Below are positions 1 to 5,876 of a stretch of 6,579 nucleotides of DNA, one piece after another. The stretch lies in NCBI GenBank assembly GCA_030631455.1, contig DAOVLC010000086.1:1-6579 (forward strand), written 5' to 3'. The position numbers were made by a program, and so were the translations under genes. How positions within the stretch are numbered: position 1 is the first letter of the stretch; the number at the start of each line of letters is the position of its first letter. Source of the stretch: Candidatus Zixiibacteriota bacterium (lineage in GTDB: Bacteria > Zixibacteria > MSB-5A5 > JAABVY01 > JAHJOQ01). Under the pieces are notes generated by a model. The model did not search any database. It was not told where the DNA came from and saw only the letters and a list, made by a program, of their open reading frames with translations.

Positions 1-1154
1 ATAACGACTTCACCGTCTCGCGCAACCGGTTTTTCCGCAATACTGTGCACGCCCAGGATAGCTACCTGCGGTTTGGCAATTAACGGAGTCGAGGCAGTCG
101 CACCCATACCCCCGGCGTTAGTTATCGAGATCGTCCCACCGGTGATCTCATCCATCTTCAGCATGTCGGCGTTCGCCTTTTCGGCAAGCTCGCGCATCTC
201 TTTGGCAATCTGCAACAGCGTCTTCTGTTCACAGTGTTTCACGACCGGCACGATCAGCGAGTTTTCGCGGGCAACGGCTACACCGATGTTGAAATACTTC
301 TTTACGTGTAGGACATCATCTTCAAGCGTCGAATTAATCCACGGGAACTCCCTGGCAGCAAAAACAATCGCCTTGGCGAAGAACGGCATGAACGTGACTC
401 TGACACCATGCTTCTCTTCGATCTTGTCGACGTATTTCTTGCGCCAGGCGATCAATTGCGACATGTCGCATTCGTCGAAAGTAGTAACGTGTGGAATAGT
501 GAAAGCCGAATCGACCATGTGTTCGGCGATTACCTTTCGAACACCTGCTAACGGGATCACTTCCTCCGGCTCAGCGTTCGGAAAAACGAAATCGGGCTGG
601 ATTGTATCAACCTGATGGCGCATGTCGATATACTTGATGACGTCAGCTTTTGAGACACGACCTCCTCTGCCGGTGCCGCTAAGTTTGCGCAGATCGATAA
701 AGTGCTCGCGCGCCAGACGCCGCACTACGGGCGAGGATCTGACCGCCTTGATTCCGCCTTCGATCGCATCTTCATCAGCGTGAATGCCCATGTCGGTGTG
801 GTGCTCAAAAGTACCGACAAACTCCTTCGGCGGAGCGGTTACATCCTGCTCCCGTGGAATTCTTTCCTCGCCAGACTCCGGCTTAGTCTCGAACGTCTTC
901 GCAACCGTAACTTCACCTTCCACTTCAAGGACAGCGATTTCGTCGCCGATCTCGACGACCGTGTCAACTGGAACGAGGTGTTTTGTCATAGTCCCTTCGT
1001 ACGCCGACGGTATCTCGATGTTGATCTTATCAGTCATGATCTCTACCAGCGCATCATCGACTTTGACCGGATCGCCCTCGGCTTTCAGCCACTTGACTAC
1101 TGTCCCTTCGACAACCGACTCGCCCAGTGGTGGTACAATAACTTTATACTCCAT
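1..1154 (-). CDS. 2-oxo acid dehydrogenase E2 (dihydrolipoamide acyltransferase), 3' end outside window
   Basis: E2 is the core of the complex: its lipoyl arm carries the acyl group from E1 to CoA. The window holds 384 codons from ATG at 1154-1152. Residues 1-79 form one lipoyl domain, with VPPLGESVVEGTV (7-19) and the lipoylated lysine K43 in TDK. A charged linker (about 80-135) follows. RSSPVVRRLAREH to VSKADVIKYI (about 139-176) is the peripheral E1/E3-binding domain. The catalytic domain starts near 195 and shows VTFMPFFAKAI, NIGVAVA and TISITNAGGMGATASTP. The catalytic HxxxDG motif should come just past the window edge and cannot be checked. The GES form of the lipoyl motif and the STP...ILGVH stretch resemble 2-oxoglutarate-type E2s, whereas the paired E1 alpha/beta genes indicate a pyruvate or branched-chain type, so the acyl group is unresolved. 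The gap to E1 beta is 10 bases, and TGAGG, overlapping the previous stop, acts as the ribosome site. Confidence 0.93.
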   Translation of the reverse strand, partial: MEYKVIVPPLGESVVEGTVVKWLKAEGDPVKVDDALVEIMTDKINIEIPSAYEGTMTKHLVPVDTVVEIGDEIAVLEVEGEVTVAKTFETKPESGEERIPREQDVTAPPKEFVGTFEHHTDMGIHADEDAIEGGIKAVRSSPVVRRLAREHFIDLRKLSGTGRGGRVSKADVIKYIDMRHQVDTIQPDFVFPNAEPEEVIPLAGVRKVIAEHMVDSAFTIPHVTTFDECDMSQLIAWRKKYVDKIEEKHGVRVTFMPFFAKAIVFAAREFPWINSTLEDDVLHVKKYFNIGVAVARENSLIVPVVKHCEQKTLLQIAKEMRELAEKANADMLKMDEITGGTISITNAGGMGATASTPLIAKPQVAILGVHSIAEKPVARDGEVV

Positions 1155-1164
1155 CTCTCTTACC

Positions 1165-2148
1165 TCAATATTCGAGAACTTTCTTTACGGCACGCGTGAT
1201 TTTCTCTGCGTTTGGGAGGAAGAAATGTTCCATTGGCGGCGCAAACGGCACAGCCGGAACATCCAGACCGCACACGCGCGTCACCGGTGCATCAAGATAG
1301 TCGAACATCTCTTCCGCAATGGCGGCGCCCACCTCAGCCATGACTCCGCAGGTCTTCGAAGTTTCCTGCACGAGAACGACCTTAGAAGTCTTCTTGACGG
1401 ACTCAAAGATTGTCTCGCGATCCCACGGCAGAAGAGTACGCATGTCGATCAGCTCAACTGAGATGCCCTCTTCTTCGAGAGAGTTTACGGCTTCGAGCGA
1501 TCTGTGATACATCAAACCGTACGTCACGAGCGTGAGGTCGGTCCCTTCCTTTCTTATAGCCGCTTTCCCAATCGGCACCGTGAAGTCATCCTCCGGAATC
1601 TCCTCTTTGATCCAACGATACAGGCGTTTGTGTTCGAAGTAGATTACCGGATCATCGCCTCTAATGGCGGACTTTAGCAAACCCTTAGCGTCATAGGGTG
1701 TGGACGGCATGAGTACTATGAGACCAGGCTGAGACACAAACCACTGTTCGTTGGTCTGAGAGTGGTACAGACCACCCGCAATGTCGGCACCGCAGCATAC
1801 TCTCATAGTCACAGGGCAGGTCCACTGCCCGCCGGTACGATATCGCATCTTCGCCATCTGCTGGATGATCATATCCATTGAAGGCGTGATAAAATCAGCG
1901 AATTGGATTTCGGGCACCGGGCGCAGACCTACTAATGCCGCGCCGACCGACCCGCCCGCGATGTACACTTCGGATATCGGAGAATCGATCACTCTCTCGG
2001 CGCCATACTTGTCAAGGAGACCTTTGGTGGCCTTGAAAACGCCACCGTAGACAGCGATATCTTCACCAATCAGAAAGACTCGCTCGTCTCGCGCCATTTC
2101 CTCATCAAGCGCCTGCGTGATCGCCTCTATATAAGTTACTTTCTTCAT
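1165..2148 (-). CDS. 2-oxo acid dehydrogenase E1 component, beta subunit
   Basis: This 327-residue partner of E1 alpha supplies the other half of the thiamine-diphosphate site and the contact to the E2 binding domain. GED (28-30) and DSPISE (55-60) are family signatures, with E60 the glutamate that activates the cofactor. It is followed by a glycine-rich helix (65-75) and FADF (83-86). LYHSQ (127-131) contains the conserved active-site histidine H129, and PSTPYDAKGLL (148-158) is a typical transketolase-fold segment. The C-terminal domain (about 203-327) ends in PAVPFAPPMEHFFLP, typical of the family. A Cys-Cys pair at 118-119 falls in a normally glycine/proline-rich segment just before the active-site histidine. 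Upstream, GGTGA at 2157-2153 is a modest ribosome site. The stop codon TGA forms part of the ribosome binding site of the E2 gene. Confidence 0.94.
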   Translation of the reverse strand: MKKVTYIEAITQALDEEMARDERVFLIGEDIAVYGGVFKATKGLLDKYGAERVIDSPISEVYIAGGSVGAALVGLRPVPEIQFADFITPSMDMIIQQMAKMRYRTGGQWTCPVTMRVCCGADIAGGLYHSQTNEQWFVSQPGLIVLMPSTPYDAKGLLKSAIRGDDPVIYFEHKRLYRWIKEEIPEDDFTVPIGKAAIRKEGTDLTLVTYGLMYHRSLEAVNSLEEEGISVELIDMRTLLPWDRETIFESVKKTSKVVLVQETSKTCGVMAEVGAAIAEEMFDYLDAPVTRVCGLDVPAVPFAPPMEHFFLPNAEKITRAVKKVLEY

Positions 2149-2173
2149 ATCTTCACCATTCTTTCCAATCTGC

Positions 2174-3205
2174 TCAAACCTCTTCCCTTCTCACCGGAAA
2201 TTGCTCGGAGTACACATCGTTATATGCCTCTTCCGGCTCAGAGTACTTCCCTTTCTCGCAGGCATCTATGGCTTCATCGATTTCCTGGTTGATCTCGTCG
2301 GCCAGAGCTTCACGTTTCTGAGTGGTCAGAACACCCAGCTCCATCAGCAATTTCTCTGCCGTGGGTACCGGATCCTTCTTCTTCCACTTGTCCAGCTCCT
2401 CCTGCGCTCTGTAGTCGGCCGGGTCAATCTCAGAGTGGCCGTACCAGCGATAGGTCATGCATTCTATGAGTGTAGGCCCTTCCCCCGCTCGGGCGCGAGC
2501 AATGGCCTCTCCCGCGGTTTTGTGAACCAGGACAACGTCGTTTCCATCAATCGTGATCCCCGGAAACCCGTAAGCCCTGGCACGGTCGGAGAAGTGCTCG
2601 ATTCCAGCCTGCAGCGTGGCCGTCACTGATTCTGCCCACAGGTTATTCTGGCAGATGTACACTATCGGTAACTTGTGAATGCCTGCAAAATTGAGCGCCT
2701 CATGCCAGCCGCCGCGAGATGTGGAGCCTTCGCCAAAAAACGCCAACACTACGTTATCCTTCTTCTGTATCTTGAATCCCATTGCGCAGCCGGTGCCTAC
2801 GATTGTCTGCCCGGCAACGGTCGAAGCTGGCGTAATAACACCGAGTGGTTTATATCCCCAGTGACAAGGGTGACTCTTACCTTTGTCCAGTGACATGGAG
2901 CGTGCATACACCTGCGCGGCTATCATAACCAGCGGCACTCCCTTCGTCACACTGGCACCGATTTCCCTATGTGAAGGCGCTATTATATCCTCTATTCGCA
3001 AACCGTAGGTTGGGCCGACAGTGGTCGCCTCCTGCCCCACAGCCGAGAAATATGTTCCGGCGAAGCGCCCCTGCCGGAATAGTCTGCGGAAACGTTCATC
3101 GAGCAATCTCGTCTTGAGCAGACTGGTGTACAGCCCGAGTAGAGTCTCCTCGCTCAGACCAATCTGCTGCGCCGACGACTTTCCGCCTTTCTTAGTCGCA
3201 GCCAT
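2174..3205 (-). CDS. 2-oxo acid dehydrogenase E1 component, alpha subunit (pyruvate/branched-chain/acetoin type)
   Basis: With the beta subunit this 343-residue protein forms the thiamine-diphosphate E1 enzyme, which decarboxylates a 2-oxo acid and passes the acyl group to lipoyl-E2 in the cytoplasm. The cofactor motif is visible as GEG (158-160) followed by NN (187-188), about 30 residues apart. Also visible are an SHREIG stretch (78-83), where the family has its YR/HR residues, and YRWYGHSEIDPADYR (252-266), whose H257 is the conserved active-site loop histidine. Length is normal for bacterial E1 alpha. The motif has Glu where pyruvate dehydrogenases mostly have Asp (GDG); branched-chain E1 alpha also has GEG. 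The loop, with GHSEIDP, resembles pyruvate or acetoin dehydrogenases more than the branched-chain type, so substrate is undecided. The ATG is supported by AAGGAGG. E1 beta follows after 25 bases. Names such as pdhA, bkdA or acoA cannot be chosen from sequence alone. Confidence 0.93.
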   Translation of the reverse strand: MAATKKGGKSSAQQIGLSEETLLGLYTSLLKTRLLDERFRRLFRQGRFAGTYFSAVGQEATTVGPTYGLRIEDIIAPSHREIGASVTKGVPLVMIAAQVYARSMSLDKGKSHPCHWGYKPLGVITPASTVAGQTIVGTGCAMGFKIQKKDNVVLAFFGEGSTSRGGWHEALNFAGIHKLPIVYICQNNLWAESVTATLQAGIEHFSDRARAYGFPGITIDGNDVVLVHKTAGEAIARARAGEGPTLIECMTYRWYGHSEIDPADYRAQEELDKWKKKDPVPTAEKLLMELGVLTTQKREALADEINQEIDEAIDACEKGKYSEPEEAYNDVYSEQFPVRREEV

Positions 3206-3296
3206 TCAACCTCCTTGGTATCTTCTATATTGTCGGAACCCGAAGCCGGCCTCTTGACAACGGGATATATCGATCTTTCCACACTATAATAAGCAT
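3206..3296 (-). promoter_or_regulatory. 91-base gap before the dehydrogenase operon, likely promoter region
   Basis: This is the longest gap in the window, and it separates the respiratory genes from the 2-oxo acid dehydrogenase genes. It is AT-rich near the upstream stop. On the minus strand only a weak sigma70-like pair can be drawn: TTATTA and TATATC with 17 bases between them. No convincing hairpin plus T-run terminator is seen. A promoter here is inferred from the gap and the change of function, and read-through from the upstream genes remains possible. Confidence 0.3.
3210..3216 (-). promoter_or_regulatory. Strong ribosome binding site for E1 alpha
   Basis: AAGGAGG lies four bases before the ATG at 3205-3203 and extends to AAGGAGGT, a near-perfect Shine-Dalgarno sequence. 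It is the strongest in the window and supports the chosen start of the first dehydrogenase gene. Confidence 0.85.
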
Positions 3297-4439
3297 TTAT
3301 GTTCGACCCGCAGCAATCGTTTTCTCCAGTCGCTCGCGTGCGCCCTCGGCGATCTTAGGCAACACCTTGACCATCAGCACGACAAGCAAAGCCAAAGCGA
3401 CCACAAGTGCCATAAGGAACAGAGCCAACATGCCCCACTGAGCATTGACTGGGATGGATGCAATATCAAGGTACGGTTTTATATACTCGAGTCGCACCTG
3501 ATCTCGGAAAACTACCGTGCAGACCATGCCACCGAATATGCCGAGCGACGACAGCAACGGAAAGAGCAAATTCCGTTTTCCCACCGATAGGTACGCAAAT
3601 GCAATTGCAACGAGCGCTGAGACCACTCCTACCGCTAATAATACCATCGTGGAGTCGAACACGAACATGGCTTTGATATCTTCGGGTCTGCTGGAATAAA
3701 CCCAGGAAGCCGCAATGATCCAGAGCATCGGACTCAACAGGAATGCTCTGAAGCCGAGTTTCTGTGATTGATTAGCTTCGGTGTCGTATCCCCACCTGAA
3801 AAGAAACGCTCCACGCCACAACAACGCCACGCCTGCGGCTGCAAATGCACCGGACAAGAACAGCAGGTAACGCGACGGTACCGTTGGCTCTCCGTGATGG
3901 AGGATTCCACCACCCGGATGTGCCTCGTATATTCTAAGCCACTTATCAGGCGACATCGAAAGAGTCAGGTTGTTCACATAGATATATCCTACACATAGCA
4001 GCAGAGTAGTCGCAACAGCCACTACGGCCCACTGGTAGCGAGGTCTGGCTTCACGCTGAAGTTTGTGATAATAGAAGGCAGCATAGGCAATCAGAACGGC
4101 CGGGATCACCAGTATCCATAGCGCTCCAATAAGCACTGACGAGCTGTAGAAGAGTTGCCCGTACAGCACTTGAACGAACAACAGCGGAGGAACGCCAAGA
4201 GTAATCACATAGGACATACCAAGCGGAAGACTCGATCCGAAGAAATGCTTCACGCCTGCATGCCCCGCCCTGTTGCGGAAATGCGTCCAGATCAGCAGCA
4301 AACATGCACCAATCGTAAAGTTCATTGCCAGCAGATGTAACGACAGTGTGAAATATGACAGACCCTGCAGAACCCAAACCGGCGCCGCATAACCGAGCGT
4401 ATCAGGCAGTGGCATCGCGAGCGCTCCGACTACAATCAT
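3297..4439 (-). CDS. Second, diverged CydA-like membrane subunit (CydA'-type paralogue)
   Basis: This 380-residue protein has about nine hydrophobic helices and is probably the partner subunit of the preceding cytochrome. Its N-terminal helix, HLLAMNFTIGACLL (from H35), lines up with HLLISHLAIGGGAF of the neighbour, so H24 corresponds to H35 while H29 becomes N40. Further matches are TLGVPPLLFVQV with VTGVGIWFAIQL, VNNLTLSMSPDKW with INGILTFMLTPGAW, R190 with R186, and RDQVRLEY (312-319) with REMARKPY. The two therefore look like products of an old duplication. The helix that carries E106 and E113 in the partner has no acidic residue here (about 101-125), and there is no CXXCH motif, so this copy is probably structural or electron-transferring rather than catalytic. 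A ninth helix (about 333-358) precedes a short charged tail. The start codon overlaps the upstream stop in ATGA, indicating translational coupling. It does not look like a classical CydB, though a very diverged CydB-like role is possible. The hydrophobic membrane-protein call is certain; the family call is by eye. Confidence 0.7.
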   Translation of the reverse strand: MIVVGALAMPLPDTLGYAAPVWVLQGLSYFTLSLHLLAMNFTIGACLLLIWTHFRNRAGHAGVKHFFGSSLPLGMSYVITLGVPPLLFVQVLYGQLFYSSSVLIGALWILVIPAVLIAYAAFYYHKLQREARPRYQWAVVAVATTLLLCVGYIYVNNLTLSMSPDKWLRIYEAHPGGGILHHGEPTVPSRYLLFLSGAFAAAGVALLWRGAFLFRWGYDTEANQSQKLGFRAFLLSPMLWIIAASWVYSSRPEDIKAMFVFDSTMVLLAVGVVSALVAIAFAYLSVGKRNLLFPLLSSLGIFGGMVCTVVFRDQVRLEYIKPYLDIASIPVNAQWGMLALFLMALVVALALLVVLMVKVLPKIAEGARERLEKTIAAGRT

Positions 4440-4451
4440 TGCTGCTCCTCC
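4436..4451 (-). promoter_or_regulatory. Overlapping stop/start (ATGA) with ribosome binding site GGAGGAG
   Basis: The upstream gene ends in TGA at 4438-4436, and the next gene starts with ATG at 4439-4437, sharing four bases. GGAGGAG at 4451-4445 lies inside the end of the upstream coding sequence, five bases before the ATG. This fixes the start and suggests the two membrane subunits are made in a coupled, near-equal ratio. Confidence 0.85.
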
Positions 4452-5839
4452 ATTGCCTCACTTGCTTCATCCCGCACCGGTTCCGCGACGCCTCGCGCCA
4501 ACGTATCGGTTGCTAGGATGTCAGCGGCGGCAACTTCGCGATCGTGCAGAGACATCAGATACGCCGCCAACGCGGCTCTATCCTCGCGATTGCCCTGGAA
4601 AGGCGGCATCACGCCCTGCTCGTGCATCGTCTTCAACCACCTGTAAGCAAACTGTGCGTCCCAGTCGGAAGTGCGATCTTCTATCGACCGATAGCCGTCT
4701 CGGGTGTGGCAACCCACACACTGGAGCCTGAACACCCATTCGCCATGACTCCTGCTGAGCAGACTAACCTCCGGGTCCCAGCGCGCCGTTTCAAGATAGG
4801 GTCTTTGCATATAGTTTTCATTCACAGCATTGTGCTTCCACAATCCGTTGGAGTACAAAACACCGTAGATTACATAAGGCTTGCGCGCCATTTCCCTGGC
4901 AAACTCCGCCCCGAGAAAACCGAACTGCGCAATGAGAAAGAGAGCGATAGCTCCGGTCATTGAGATCACCCTTGGTTTGATCGCGATCAGCAGAGCCCCA
5001 ACGACTATAAGAGCACCGGACACCAGAGCAAGCCAGAAATACCGGGTGATAATCTCCAACCTGCCGCCTTCCACGCCAACCACACCGCCCCTGATAAGGT
5101 CCGTTGCACTATCGGGAAGAGTAACCCAATACCACAGCAGCAGAAACGGAATAATGAGGGCTCCCGGGATTAACCACTTGGTGGAGAAACCTATCAGGCG
5201 TTCCTTGAGATTATCATCTCCGGTGACCCTTGCTGCCACAATTATGGCAAAGAGTCCCGCCACCATGAACATCACGAGTGTTCGGATTAGCAGCGACGGC
5301 AAAAAGCCGGGATTGAAGAAGCCAGCTAGGATGCTGGTGTTGGCAAGAGTCCATGCTCCCGGGGTCAGCATGAAAGTCAGAATGCCGTTGATCACGAAAA
5401 GCGAGCCCCAGGCGGTAACGAAATACAGACCAGCCAGCCATAACTGCATTCGCCGAGAGTTCTTTTGCCATCCATAGTAATAGAGATATAGTATGCTTAG
5501 CTCGCCGAGGAACATGACCCACTCAATCGCCCAGGCAAACACGAATTGATGTATGAGCAAGCTGGTGCCCTCGGGATTGGCCAGCTGGATTGCGAACCAG
5601 ATACCAACTCCTGTCACCGCTCCAAAGACGGTGGTGTAAACCAAAAAGTACGTAGCGTACTCGTGCAACCAGTCGCGAATCTGCTGCCCGTTCTTCTGAC
5701 GGTCTGACCATAACTCTGCCACAAAAATAAAGGCGCCGCCGCCTATCGCCAGATGTGATATGAGAAGGTGGATAATGGCGATGATCGCGACCACCAGGCC
5801 ACTTCCTATGAATGGAACATCCCAGACAGGGTAGTTCAC
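4436..5839 (-). CDS. CydA-like cytochrome bd superfamily subunit I with fused C-terminal cytochrome c
   Basis: This 467-residue protein is probably the catalytic subunit of a bd-type oxygen reductase fed by a c heme. About eight membrane helices span residues 12-42, 61-86, 96-123, 132-157, 180-203, 221-241, 262-287 and 291-313. HLLISHLAIGGGAF (from H24) aligns with the E. coli CydA segment around H19, an active-site heme ligand. E106 and E113 sit where CydA has conserved glutamates. E316 and R319 in REMARKPY match the E and R of its E-x-GRQPW stretch. The Q-loop is missing: helices 6 and 7 are joined by about 20 residues. The b558 ligands are also absent: the H186 position is Arg (R186), and helix 7 has no Met. 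The C-terminal domain (about 361-433) has CVGCH (C374, C377, H378) and MPPF, whose M411 is a likely sixth ligand. Eight helices with an outside N-terminus place this domain in the periplasm. The start is GTG, preceded by AGGAG. Oxygen as substrate is inferred. Confidence 0.82.
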   Translation of the reverse strand: MNYPVWDVPFIGSGLVVAIIAIIHLLISHLAIGGGAFIFVAELWSDRQKNGQQIRDWLHEYATYFLVYTTVFGAVTGVGIWFAIQLANPEGTSLLIHQFVFAWAIEWVMFLGELSILYLYYYGWQKNSRRMQLWLAGLYFVTAWGSLFVINGILTFMLTPGAWTLANTSILAGFFNPGFLPSLLIRTLVMFMVAGLFAIIVAARVTGDDNLKERLIGFSTKWLIPGALIIPFLLLWYWVTLPDSATDLIRGGVVGVEGGRLEIITRYFWLALVSGALIVVGALLIAIKPRVISMTGAIALFLIAQFGFLGAEFAREMARKPYVIYGVLYSNGLWKHNAVNENYMQRPYLETARWDPEVSLLSRSHGEWVFRLQCVGCHTRDGYRSIEDRTSDWDAQFAYRWLKTMHEQGVMPPFQGNREDRAALAAYLMSLHDREVAAADILATDTLARGVAEPVRDEASEAMEEQQ

Positions 5840-5850
5840 GAATCTCTCCT
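5837..5850 (-). promoter_or_regulatory. Ribosome binding site deciding a GTG start
   Basis: AGGAG at 5850-5846 is six bases upstream of GTG at 5839-5837, and this supports the GTG as start of the CydA-like gene. A nearby upstream ATG (5859-5857) is in another frame and runs into a TGA that overlaps the GTG, so it is not an alternative start. Confidence 0.75.
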
Positions 5851-5876
5851 GATAGCCATGGCCATTCCAGTTATTA

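Noticed and set aside
73..615. 180-codon open frame on the plus strand
   Set aside because: It lies wholly opposite the E2 coding sequence, which has clear domain motifs; the plus-strand translation is Ser/Thr-rich with no recognisable domain.
702..1461. Two overlapping plus-strand open frames (702-1199 and 784-1461)
   Set aside because: Both are antisense to the E2 start and E1 beta end, have no recognisable motifs and no fitting context.
3236..3258. GC-rich stretch with GCCGGC as a possible terminator hairpin
   Set aside because: Only very short stems can be formed and no T-run follows on either strand.
3264..3271. GATATATC palindrome as a possible operator
   Set aside because: Eight bases in an AT-rich gap is within chance, and the flanks do not extend the symmetry.
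3254..3290. Perfect TTGACA and TATAAT hexamers on the plus strand in the intergenic gap
   Set aside because: They are 25 bases apart instead of about 17, neither has a matching partner at proper distance, and no plausible plus-strand gene lies downstream: transcription would run antisense into the membrane genes.
4051..4377. 108-codon open frame on the minus strand
   Set aside because: It is in a different frame inside the CydA'-like gene, whose frame gives a consistent series of membrane helices matching the neighbour.
4881..5477. 198-codon plus-strand open frame
   Set aside because: It is antisense to the CydA-like helices; long antisense frames are expected here, and its translation is low in recognisable structure.
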